This document shows positions 43,630 to 53,708 of a DNA stretch of 64,000 nt, one piece after another (positions within the stretch are counted from its first letter, which is position 1; each line of letters opens with the position of its first letter). A program made the position numbers and the translations under genes. The DNA is taken from contig CAOLHI010002538.1 of assembly GCA_948474755.1 (NCBI GenBank), forward strand, positions 1 to 64,000. Direction: 5' to 3'. This DNA is from Ctenosaura bakeri. Lineage: Eukaryota > Chordata > Lepidosauria > Squamata > Iguanidae. The notes below the pieces were generated by a model. The model worked only from the letters and a program-made list of their open reading frames with translations. It had not been told where the DNA came from and did no database searches.

Positions 43630-45706
43630 GCTGGAAAATCTGTTTCTTGACCCACAGTGCAAGGCCAATTAAGCATAAAGTGAGTATGACCTGAAATACG
43701 ACTAGAATAATCAAAGGGTGCAGGGCAAAGTGGACAATCGCCTGCCCCGTGAACAACCAAGTGAAGGTGTCCCACCAGGATTATCGTGCCACTGTTTCCA
43801 AATCTTCGGATGATTTAACGATCACCTTGCTGAATGGTTAACCGTCAAGGCAATCTGGTGGAGGGAGTGCGAAACCTCCAGTACTCTTTGGGCTAGGCAG
43901 GTGAGATTCCATAGCCATGTAGACATGGGGATCTTGTCTTCAAGGTGGAATCAGACTAGTTCGGACTCCGTGGGCACGTATCCATTTTCTAAAATAATCT
44001 CCTATCTCCCACTGGAGATAGAAGTTGTTACCAAAACAATCCTGGACGTGCCAAGAACAAAAGCAAGGGTTGCCAGCGGTGCAGTTGAGCCTTACAGTCG
44101 CACCACTAGGCAGTACAGTCACATTTGCACATGAGGTTCTTAAACAAAAGCACTCACTGTTGATTTGGGCCATGACAGTGTAATTAACCAGTACTACTAT
44201 GTATTCAGAGATGTTGCCATAACTAAAACTGTCAATATTACAAAAGCACTGTGCCCAATGTTGATGAAATAGACAACCGGATAAATCAAATGAGTGTGTA
44301 CCGTTGGACCAATGGTACATCTGTCAGGGTGGTAAGGTGGCATTGGCGGCTATTAAGGGTAGTCCTAGATGAGATAATGCATGTAAAATTACCAGATCCA
44401 GAATCCTCTTGTGTATGACTTCCACTTTTAGAGTTATGCTCTCCCAAGTGGCATGTCGAACTTGTGCCAAAGGGGCAGAGTGTTCCAAAGATTCCGGGTA
44501 GCACTCTCTTAACAGGCTCAGGATCTCTGGGTGCATTAATCCCATGAGGCTGCCCTGGGTCACCTGAGCAGCAAAGGTGATTATGTTGCTTTGCAGTTGC
44601 ATACACTGAATAGCAACTGACATGTTGTGAGTCGTGGTTTTTAAGACACGACCAAGGTCGGATATTATCTCTCTCTCTGTGCCAACCCACTGCAGTAACA
44701 ATTGACTGATCAAATCCATTCCTCTCACCAAGTTAGTTAAACCAGCGATGGAGGACACACCAATTTGTTTTGTCTTCGTGCCAATAATGCCTCATTTGTT
44801 TGCCAGGACCTCGTTGTCCATTGCATTAAGAATTGCTCCGCCAGTTCCAAGGCCTCCTAAGATGGTCCCAAGGATGCCTCGCTTAGGGCAATTGTGTGGG
44901 TGGGAAAACAACAGCCATCACTTTTCCCAGTGCTCCCACTGAGTCCATGCTAACTTTAGATAAGGCTGGCAGGTAGGGAGGACCTTAGAAATATTTACAA
45001 CAGTGAAATTTAGGACCATTGTGGTGACAATGGGTTGGGCATTTGAGTAAGCGACCATCTCAATATCTTTCCAGAATACAGAACTGCCAAAGTACATGGC
45101 AGGGGAGCTATCAGATGGAGGGGAATAGGCAGGAGTGTCAGGGCACTGCATCTTCCCGCAGGAGAATTGGCAGCCCGTCAGGGTGCGAGTAAAGTTTTGG
45201 CATGTGAACAGAAAGGTCTTCCATTCCCATGCCGGGAGGCAATTATCGTACGTGAACCTAATTACAAACAATGAAGTGTTGTGGTGAGTGCTCCGGACCA
45301 TTCTAATGGTCATTGGAGTGGATGTTGTTGCCAGTTCAGTATAGAGTTTGGCATCATTGCCTGCAACGGCCATTCTCAAACCGAAACTAAGCCTGTTTCC
45401 AGGACGTACTTGAATCTGGGTGAACAATTCAAAGGGATATTTTTTTTGAAACCATCGCAACAGCTGAGATTTGCACAGCAGGGCTTCTGCCTCCTGGTAC
45501 AGATTCCAATAGCAGATTGCCTACATATTGTATTGCCAATCAGGGACAAGTTGAGTGGTATATTCTGGTAAGGCTCCAAAGATACATTCAAATAGCGTAA
45601 ACAACACTGCAATCCATGTGAACAGTCCCATTCCGTCTCCCCGTAGGGAACACAGATATGGGCATCCGTCACTACTTATTCTGACTACACAGATACCAAC
45701 ACACAC
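43630..45706 (-). pseudogene. env: Endogenous retroviral env, frameshifted
   Basis: Pieces in order on the - strand: a signal-like hydrophobic start (GLFTWIAVLFTLFECIFGA, about 45630-45570), a Cys-rich surface domain with many N-glycosylation sites (45672-44918, two frames), a cleavage and fusion-peptide-like Gly-rich segment (GILGTILGGLGTGGAIL, about 44885-44835), a stop, a helical heptad-like region (44758-44324), a Cys-rich segment (44320-43940), and a transmembrane anchor with a basic end (about 43750-43650). The architecture is that of a class I retroviral envelope that mediated receptor binding and fusion. At least three frame changes and a stop after the fusion peptide inactivate it. 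I do not see the CX6CC motif of gamma-type envelopes, so the closest group is unclear. Confidence 0.8.
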
Positions 45707-45826
45707 AGTAACTATCTACATAATCAGGAAGTCGGAGGGGTTGCCACTCCTTTCCATCCCGTTCAGACAATGTCAATTTAACCATTGTCAAAAGCCTTGT
45801 AAATGGAGACAAACGTCTCAGACAAA

Positions 45827-46459
45827 TTAACGGCTGGCACTTCCTTGTGACTCAAGGAAGTCTGACAGACTCTTGGGCTTACATTGGGTTCTTGGGCAGA
45901 GAAGAGATCCCGACTCTGGAATTACCACAGAGGTGGGATCAACCGGCTGACCCTTCCATTCCTTCGAACGTATTAGTTGGTGGTTCTCTGAAATTATTCG
46001 CAAGAGCAGCAGTGCCCACTCATTGCTGGAGACCCTTTTGGCCAAATCAAAATGGAGGCCAGTATCTAATCCAAGTGCCTCCCAAAGCATCACATGTTGT
46101 GGCAGGATGGTGATCGAGACAGAGCCAAGAACTGTCTTGGCCCCTCTCCAAATCACTAGAGTAAAAAGATATTGGGTGCCACTGAATATGAATGTAAGCT
46201 GGCACCAGTATAGCTCTGTGGAGGGGTAGGCAGTAGCCACATCTACCTCCATGCGGTGTTTAGAACTCGCAGTTGTTGAAATCTCCCCTGATGGACTGTG
46301 GCCCAAGGGAGTATGTATGGTCATGTCAGGGTGTGCCAGTGTGAGTGCATTTGCTAACTGGTGTTCTGGCTGGGCAGGGGCACCTCTCTGCTTGAATCCC
46401 CAGTCCCACAGGAAATTCCCTTGAAATAAGGCATGGAGAGGGTGGACTCTCTCTGCCAA
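45827..46459 (-). pseudogene. Pol-like open frame of provirus 2 (210 aa)
   Basis: An uninterrupted frame starts AERVHPLHALFQGN, like the thumb or connection region of RT. It continues with LVIWRGAKTVLGSVSITILP and a C-terminal part I cannot assign. It matches 3132-3527 of provirus 1 and 26247-26528. It lacks RT, RNase H and integrase catalytic motifs. Confidence 0.6.
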
Positions 46460-47157
46460 GGTTTCAAGAAAATCTCCTCTAACTGCAAGTCTTCAACAGG
46501 GGGCTCAAAGAGGGAACAATGGCAAGTTCTGGAAGCTTGGGGTTAGCTTCCACTTGCGGTGTGTTCTCCCTTTCCTGGCTCTCACACATGCTAGCAACGT
46601 CTTTATCAGATTTGGTGGGGACTTCCTCCTGAACCTTAGTCTGGTGCACTCCGTCTTGGTGCTCTGAAAGCACCACTGTCTCAGAGGTGGTTGGATTTGC
46701 ACTTGGGGCTAATCTGTCTTGTTTTAGTGCGCACTGGTTGGATTCGCACTAGGTGCAATCTTTCTTGTTTTAGTGCGCACTGAGCACTTCTCTCCTCTGA
46801 AGGACTTAGCTTGGGTCCCCCCCTCCGCCGTATCTGGTAAAACGGATAGAGTCTGGGGTGGGCTCACCCTGTCTCATCAGATTAGGGAGCAGCACTTTTG
46901 GCACTTCTCCGGAGTCTGCAGGAGGGGTGGCAGAGGTCTTTTCCCTATTGGTCCTAGTGCCTGCCTTCACCCTGGATCTTCCCTATCTGTTGGGCTTCAG
47001 TTGAGCCACAACTTTCCGGGGGAGATCCCAGAACCGAGGGCACCCCTATCCTGATAGCTCTAAGTCAGGGCAATATCCAGCTGGAGGGGGACCTTTGGTC
47101 ACCACATTCACAAGCTAGCTATTTCCCAGCAATAGATGCTTGTTTAGCTCATCAAGG
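46460..47157 (-). pseudogene. gag C-terminus and proline-rich linker of provirus 2
   Basis: It matches 2460-3116 of provirus 1. The LTR is joined directly to a point equivalent to about 2460, so leader, matrix and capsid coding sequence were deleted as one block. The linker frame 46676-46479 contains VASMCESQER. Confidence 0.65.
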
Positions 47158-48042
47158 TGTTACCCTGTTTTCTGGGGGTTCCAGGAGGGACACCTAAATG
47201 CGCTTTCAATTATATGAGTTGGGGAAATTAGCCAAGATCACAAGCTAGCAAAACAAGAGGCAGGGCAACTGAACAGAATCTTTTACCCAATGTCTACAGG
47301 GTCAGGCCGAGTCAAGGAGCAAACAGGATTGAAACAATAAATGTGAACTTTATTAAAATACAATCAAACAGTGTATGCAACACACTCATGCAGAGAACTA
47401 AAGAAATAAAGGTTGGAGTGGGATAGAGGGATTTTTAGAGGAGTTGTCGGTTTGGGTGATACTACACCTGTCCTGAAGCCCGGGTAGTCTGAAGATTGAG
47501 TTTGGAGATATGAAGTCTCAGTATGTGGGACTGAGGAGAAGGCTTGCCAAGCAAAGTGGCAGCAAGGCTGGATGGAAGTTGGGAGTGATCCAAGGAACCT
47601 CACAAAGTCAGGGGATTATATAGGGAGAAATGTAGCCACAGGCTAGTCCGTACTTAGAGAAAACAATGAGTTTCGGGCAGAATTTAGCATGACTGAGTTA
47701 AGTCCTAATTAACAAAGGAGCAGACAGTATGCAAATGCACAGTGCTTGACAGATGAGGATTCTCCTAATCAAGCATTCTGCTCGGGGCAGGGAGTTCTTT
47801 GTAAGTAGCATGCATACATAATAGTGTACTTGCCTCCTAGGTCTCCTGAAGCGGCAGGATGGCTATTTCTGGCCAGCCTGTATTGTGTTGGAATATTACA
47901 GCGATTAGTGGCCATGCCTGTCTGGAAGCTTGTCCAGGGAACCTCACAGCACATGGAGAGGGAAGGTAGAAGAAAGCCAAATTGTTGATATCAAAGTGAT
48001 ATCTAATATCACCCCAAGTGCGGCTTAGGAACTGCAGTAGCA
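47158..48042 (-). repeat. 5' LTR of provirus 2
   Basis: The 885-bp LTR starts TGCTACTGCAGTT on the - strand and ends AGAAAACAGGGTAACA. TATA (CCCTATATAATCC, near 47620) and the polyadenylation region (near 47350) are present. Confidence 0.9.
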
Positions 48043-48198
48043 AGGTACTGGTATCAAGGGTGGACCTCTGAGTCACTCAAGTTTTGAGTTAAAAGGAACA
48101 AGAATGAATCAATTCGAACTGCTCTTCCCTTTGGAAACTAACCATGTTAGAACAATTTATTCATAAACCAACTCTTGCCTTTCAGAGCATCTGACTTT

Positions 48199-48390
48199 GT
48201 TTTTGTTGTGTGTCTTAAATTCATTTCCAACTGATGGAGACTCCAAGGTGAACCTACCAGGGAGGTTTATTGTCAAGATTTGTTCAGAGGAGTGGGCTGG
48301 CATTGCCTTCCTCTGAGTTTAATTGTGACTTGCTCAAGGTATTCCAATGGGTTTCTTGGTCTCCTGGCATGCTAAGGCAACACTCATGTA
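48199..48390 (+). repeat. SINE (MIR/CORE-like), nearly full length
   Basis: GTTGTGTGTCTTAAATTCAT, then GATGGAGACTCCAAGGTGAA, CAAGATTTGTTCAGAGGAG, and ATTGTGACTTGCTCAAGGT. The same family is at 22850 and 56352. Confidence 0.6.
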
Positions 48391-48519
48391 CTGTCATGTA
48401 CTGGGTAAGCTGCAATAATTGAATAATTGGTGTTGTAACATTGCAAAAACAGAGATTTAAAGTGGGCATCATGGGCTGTAACATATATCCATGTAGTATG
48501 ATGCGGTGGCAGAACAGTT

Positions 48520-49394
48520 TGTTACCCTGATCTCTGGGGTCCTGGGAGGGGCACCTAAAAAACCAAACAACAACACAACGCTTTGGGGAAAATTAGATGG
48601 AGCACTCACTAAAGCTAGCGAGAGGAAGGGCAACTTAGCAGGATCTTGCAACCCAGCGTCTACGGGGTCAGGTCAGTCAAGCAGTCAGACAGTTTAAAAT
48701 AGCAAAAATGATGTTTTATTAAATACAGACAAATATTAGAGATACCACAGTCACACAGCTAACTAAAGAATCGGAAATAGGGATTTTTAGAGGGAAATGG
48801 GTGATACAACACCTGTCTCATAGTCCTGGACCTTGAGAGCGAAGTTGGGGTGCGAAGAAGAAGCTCAGCGCATTTAGCTGAAGGGAGCTCGCCAAGCAGA
48901 GCAGCAGCAAGGCTGAATGGAACTTGGGAGCGATCCAAGGAAGGTGTCAGAAACAGGGGTTTTTATAGGGTGAATTGTGACTGCAGGCCATACCTCACTC
49001 GGTGAGAACAATGCGATTTAGGAGCGGGACAAATCTTTGGAAAGGTCAGAATTTAGCATGATTGACTTAGAGCCGAATTAACCATAGTGTAGCCAGTATG
49101 CAAATACGGAGCACTTAGTACAGCTTTGTGAGGCTACCTGCTCGGGGCCAGGAGCCTTTGTTAGTACATATGTAATGAAGTGTTTGCCAGAGAGGTCCCT
49201 GAAGCGATGAACCGGCTCTGTCTGGCCTCCCTGGGTGGAGAATGGAATGTCCAGCAATTATCGCCCATGCCTCTTTACATGCTTGTCCGGAAGCCTCACA
49301 AACATGTGAGATGGGGTGGCAGAGGAAAGCCGAATTATTTGATATCAAAGAGATATCGAGTGCTATCTCCGGGTAGGCCTGGATCACAGTAACA
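48520..49394 (-). repeat. Solo LTR, target duplication AGTT
   Basis: The 875-bp LTR has TGTTACCCTG at the left and CACAGTAACA at the right. AGTT lies on both sides (48516-48519, 49395-49398). Confidence 0.92.
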
Positions 49395-49830
49395 AGTTCT
49401 CATCCACACACATCCTTTTCCAGCATAACCAATGGCCAAATTAGTGTCTTGGGTGATTTCAAAGGTGTACTGGCCATCATGGCCCTTAGGGGGTGTCAAA
49501 CAGGTATGATGGAACTTCAAATCATCATCTGAACAAATAAAGCCCAGGTTTTCTCTGTGTCGACATCCTTCTAACGTAAAAGAAGATGGGATGCAGTACT
49601 GTTACTCTACACTAAGAGATGATGGGATATTTGGGTCTGAGTACAGTATCCCAATGATTACGGTCTTTGGAATACAGCATGTTTCCTGAGACTGTCTGTT
49701 TTCCAAGGGATCACCCCTATTAGTCATGTTGGTAGTAGCGTAGGACAACTTATTTGCTAAATCTTCAACGTCAATCTTAGCCGCTTCTAATGCCTACTCC
49801 TAGAGGTGTGATCCAGTCTGTCCATGCCCA
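49395..49830 (-). pseudogene. Cys-rich remnant, possibly viral envelope, - strand
   Basis: One - strand frame from about 49800 to 49395 has a single stop at 49604-49602. It carries about seven cysteines (ETCCIPKTVIIG, EQYC-like after the stop, LEGCRHRENLGFICSDDD, HTCLTPPKG). It is preceded by a helical stretch (EAAKIDVEDLANKLSY). The frame ends where the LTR inserted. I do not recognise the family; viral envelope is a guess based on Cys content and surroundings. Confidence 0.4.
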
Positions 49831-51436
49831 TTTAACACTAGTGCAATTTACAGGTCCAGATCACAACTTAAGCCCTCCTGCCCAGCCAGCTTCACTGGGG
49901 TGTAAATAGGGTGCACACTCAGGCTACTGTGCAGTGATATTCAACTTATAAAGTCTTACTTGGATCTCATTCAAGGAGATCGTCAGCTGTAAAAGCATTA
50001 GTTCCCAAAAATTTGATTTTAATATGTGGGAACCCACAGTGAGGGTTCTGCTTGCATCAATGTGGCGGCATCTTTAATTCATGGATCGAATGAAATTGGA
50101 AAGATCTTTTATACACCACTGAAGCCACTTTCCAGGAATTGTCACTGGGATTGTCAGAAACAAAAGTAGTATTTTATGAAGAATACTCATTTTAATAACT
50201 GAACTTCTGCCCATTAATGAGAGATCTAAAACTTTCAATGATTCTCAAGTATATTAAAATGAAAGTCCCAGCACAGACTCCAGGGGGAGGAAATTATACA
50301 AATCTAGAAAGTAACAAGAAGATAATTTGATTGTCAATTTATTCGGAGGGTAAACTCCAGTTCTCACCCAGAGCCTTCTGAAACATACGCATCCCTCGGG
50401 ATCCGAAGAACACAGGTTATTTTTTTCAAAAAAACAGAAGAAATCTGACAACTGGAATATTACAAAGGGAGAACTCATCCCCCCAGTCTCCATACTGCTG
50501 TCGATGAAGATCTAATGGCGACTACACCCAGTCCCAGCTGACTCACCTTCGTGATCCCAACCGATCGTGAATGGAGGGATCAGCCATGGCTCCAAGTCAC
50601 TCATCTTCCCTGGCTGTCCTCTCCTTACTGCTGCACAGAACAAACCAGATCAGGAACCATTCCTTGCCTAGTAATCTGCGGCAACAGAGATCTTCTTCTC
50701 AGAGCTCAGAAGATCATGTTTCTCAGCTCTTAACCAAACTGGAAGTGATACAACTAATTGTAGTAATTGTAATAGCATTGTATAAGTACTTTTCCTTAGT
50801 CCTTATTGTGAGAGACAACGGCTCAGAGGTCAATAAGCAATTGATTGTGCCAGGAACAAAGCCAGTGATAGACTAAACCAGCTTGCAAACACCCCCATCA
50901 GGGAAAGATAAGCAGAGGCAGAGTTGTTGCAGCCAGCCCCAGAGGGAGAAGGAACCAGCAATGATTTAGGGGAATTAGATTCACCTTTTCCCCCAGCCGC
51001 CAATCATGGAGGAGTCAGAAATGAGCAGCTCAGAGGGAAGCCTTTTTGGCAAGATTAAGAAAACAGAACAGTGATAAGTAACACCTGTTTTCATCAGCTA
51101 TTTAAGTCTGTCAGCATGACTTTTTGTTTAGTTGTAGCAAATCACTATGCAAGCTCTCTTGACTCTTGTGTTCCAGCTCCCTCAACCCCTTTCAGCTTTC
51201 TGAATCCTTTGGATTGACCTTGATTCGGCTTGGCTCAGCATTTCCACTTGTTTGTTTGCACTGGAAACTCCCCACCGCCTCCTCTTGGGCAAGTACTCTC
51301 GTCTCTCTTCCCTTGCTGGCAGAGAGGCACAGGCAGGGAGTTGGACTCTGACACTTATATGTTATGTTGTTGTTTGGTTTGTGTTTATTCTTTAATGTCT
51401 TTTATCCTTTTTAATGTTGCTATCTTATTCCATTTT
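49831..51436. other. Unassigned region
   Basis: No gene is recognised. The + strand frame 50571-50876 has a hydrophobic stretch (IQLIVVIVIALYKYFSLVLI) but no family resemblance. The end of this interval (about 50930-51352, finishing GTTGGACTCTGACA, with a TATTTAAG motif near 51100) has LTR-like traits, but no partner or flanking duplication is seen. Confidence 0.3.
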
Positions 51437-51557
51437 CATAGAATCATAGAAATGTAGAGTTGGAAGAGACCACAGGGGCCATCCAGTCCAACTCCCTGCC
51501 ATGAAGAAACACCCTCAAAGCACTCCTGACAGATGGCCATCCAGCCTCTGCTTATGT
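51437..51557 (-). repeat. CR1 3' terminus, - strand
   Basis: CATAGAATCATAGAAATGTAG, then GGCCATCCAGTCCAACTCCC, the reverse complement of the CR1 end, followed by ORF2 C-terminal sequence. Confidence 0.88.
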
Positions 51558-51789
51558 ATGTATATGCATATGTTCAGTATGTCAATAAAAATATTTTTTA
51601 AAAAAGACAAATAATTAATGGATCAAATGCAGTAGCAATTGGATGCCGATGGACGAATTGGAGGGTTTACCTGCCTTCCTTATGAGTGAGGTTCAGGGCA
51701 AGTATTCCCCTTGACTGACACCAAATTGATCTGTCACTCAAATTGCAAGCAGTCTGATTCACAGGGATGAATCAGGACAGTGGAGCATG

Positions 51790-52258
51790 ATTCTGTGATT
51801 CTAAGTCCAGAGGAGGGTGACCAAAATGGTGAGAGGCCTGGAAGACATGCCCTATGAGGATAGACTTAGAGAGCTGGGTATGTTTAGTCTGCAGAAGAGA
51901 AGGTTAAGAGGGGACATGATAGCCGTGTTTAAATATTTGAAGGGATACCATGTAGAGGAAGGAGAGGGCTTGCTTTCTGCTGCTCCAGAGACCAGGACAA
52001 GGAGCAATGGATTCAAGCTGCAGGAAAGGAGATTCCACCTGAACCTCAGGAAGAACTTCCTGACAGTCAGGGCTGTCCGGCAGTGGAATCTGCTGCTGCC
52101 TCCATGGAGTGTGGTGGAGTCTCCCTCTTTGGAGGTTGTTAAGCAGAGGCTGGATGGCCATCTGTTGGGAGTGCTTTGAGAGTGTTCCTGCAAGGCAGGG
52201 GGTTGGACTGGATGGACCGTGTGGTCTCTTCCAACTCTACATTTCTATGATTCTATGA
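51790..52258 (+). repeat. CR1 LINE 3' end with open ORF2 C-terminus
   Basis: A frame (51817-52179) encodes the conserved CR1 C-terminal block (ELGMFSLQKRRLRGDMIAVF, then AVRQWNLLLPPWSVV, LDGHLLGVL), open to its stop. It is followed by the tail ending TATGATTCTATGATT. It is among the best preserved CR1 pieces here. Confidence 0.9.
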
Positions 52259-52470
52259 TTGCTTCTGCCAATCCGTAATCTCAACAATTTTCATTTCGCC
52301 AATGGTAAGACCATGGAGCTATCTTTCAGCAATAGGGGCCAAAAATGGTGTTGGGGCAATGATGTTGGGAACAAAACAGTGAAAGCACACTTGGTTGTAA
52401 GAATTCTAGTGAGTAAGGGCTTCAGTGGATTAAAGGGTCCTTATCAATAGAGGGAATACCACCATGGAAT
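52259..52470 (-). other. Intron fragment of defensin unit D
   Basis: About 52335-52470 matches 6870-7010 of unit A. The unit breaks off near 52330, so the remaining intron and the mature exon are not found downstream on this strand within the window. Confidence 0.55.
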
Positions 52471-52810
52471 CATACAGTTGGAAGGGACCTCAAGGACCAT
52501 CTCATCCAATCCCCTGCCATGCAGCAATACACAGCTAAAGCACTCTGAGAGATGATCCCCCAACATTTGTTTCAAGTCCTCAAAAAAGAAGAGTCTACCA
52601 CTCTCCATGCGAGTCCATTACATTTACTTTCAGGAACTTCTTCCTAATATGTAGATGGAATCTCTTTCCTTGGAGTTTGGATCCATTGTTTTCTGCCCTT
52701 GCCTCTGGAGCACCAGAAAAGAGCTTTGCTGCATCTTCTATGTGACAACCCTTAAGATATTTAAAAGTGGCTATTGAATCACTTCCCAGTCTTCTCTTCT
52801 GCAGCTCCCT
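52470..52810 (-). repeat. CR1 3' fragment in intron of unit D
   Basis: Same diverged CR1 copy as in units A and B: tail side CATACAGTTGGAAGGGACCTC at about 52472, ORF2 side CAGTCTTCTCTTCTGCAG at about 52788-52805. Confidence 0.75.
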
Positions 52811-52886
52811 AAGCCATTAGAACAGACACCCTAGCTCCACCCTTCTTCACATTTCCCATTTACCCAAAGTTTACAGAACACCTTAC

Positions 52887-52944
52887 CTGAAGCAGTCATC
52901 AACACCAAGAATAGGAAAGCTGAAAAGACGTTGAAGATCTTCAT
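52887..52944 (-). pseudogene. Orphan beta-defensin signal-peptide exon (unit D)
   Basis: ATG (52944-52942) to a GTAAGG donor, encoding MKIFNVFSAFLFLVLMTAS. It differs from unit A at 4 of 58 positions, including Pro to Ser near the cleavage site. The TATA is kept (about 53037-53045). No matching mature exon is seen down to the LTR at 48520 and beyond, so the gene appears beheaded of its functional part, unless it splices to an exon far outside the unit. Confidence 0.7.
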
Positions 52945-53289
52945 GGTTGAAAAAAGGGGCTGTTTTAAAGAAGATGCCAAGATGGATAGACAACCAAGAT
53001 TATCTGAGGAGTTTGAGAAATTACTGAAACTCCTAGTATTTATAGGACAATTGTGTGATTGTGTCACAGGCTATGGACACTTTTAGGTGTCAGTTGAGCT
53101 TTTTGCTGCAGTTCATACACAATAATAATTGCTATGCAAAGAGATTGGTATTCAATTGGGAAAAGGTTGTCAGACAGACATAGCCGAAACCAAATCAATA
53201 TATGGCAAGGAATTATCCAGAGTAGGCATGTGAATGGGATGTCATTGAAACATCATTAAATAACACATTGCTATGCAGAAAACATGATA

Positions 53290-53480
53290 TGTGGAAATGC
53301 AGAATCTAGCGGTGTTAGCAGACTACACGCTAAACATGAGGGAATAAGGTGATGAAGTAGCCAAAAAAAACAGTCTCCTTCTGGGCTGCCTCAACACAAG
53401 CAAGGTGTCCTGAATGAAGGAAGTAGAAGTTCTGTTCCTCTTCAATTGCTGCAAATTGATTTTAGTATGAGTTTGCACTC
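53290..53480 (+). repeat. Antisense CR1 fragment upstream of unit D
   Basis: Counterpart of 7860-8040 (GCAGAATCTAGCGGTGTTAG, then TTCTGGGCTGCCTCAACACA), in the opposite orientation to the exon. Confidence 0.6.
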
Positions 53481-53523
53481 AATCATCCCTCAGAAGGAAG
53501 GAGAGAAGGCCTAAATACCCTAG

Positions 53524-53632
53524 AGGCACCAGATCCCATCTTATCTTGGAAGCTAAACAGGGTCAAACCCAGTTAGGTCTTGGATGGGAGACTACCAACC
53601 AGTACCAGGGTCTGTAGGCTATGTTAACTCCT
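53524..53632 (+). repeat. 5S rRNA-derived repeat (unit D)
   Basis: This copy is the closest to 5S rRNA: AGATCCCATCTTATCTTGGA, AGCTAAACAGGGTCAAACCC, GTTAGGTCTTGGATGGGAGA, CTGTAGGCT. It is not an intact gene. Confidence 0.78.
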
Positions 53633-53708
53633 TTCAAGTTTACACTAAAACCTAGAGTAAATTCAGCATTACATTGACATGGTAAGCAGCAGCCTCCATT
53701 GCCTAGAT

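Larger units (their letters stand above)
41322..48042 (-). mobile_element. Endogenous retrovirus with env (provirus 2), - strand
   Basis: It is bounded by a 5' LTR (48042-47158) and a 3' LTR (42231-41322). Internal order from high to low: a gag C-terminal piece joined directly to the 5' LTR, proline-rich linker, pol-like segment, env, 3' untranslated region and a G-rich polypurine tract. Almost all of gag, the protease, RT palm, RNase H and integrase are absent, and no primer-binding site remains. Flanks are CTTG and AGGT, not a duplication, so at least one end was altered after insertion. It could only have moved with enzymes supplied in trans. Confidence 0.88.

Noticed and set aside
50571..50876. 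101-codon frame with a hydrophobic segment
   Set aside because: No family resemblance, no second copy and no neighbouring gene signals; treated as chance.
50930..51352. Possible additional LTR ending GTTGGACTCTGACA
   Set aside because: It has a TATA-like motif and a CA end, but no partner copy, no target duplication and no identifiable start; left as unassigned.
11340..53632. Functional 5S rRNA genes
   Set aside because: All three copies differ from 5S rRNA at many positions and lack an intact 5' part; they are derived repeats.
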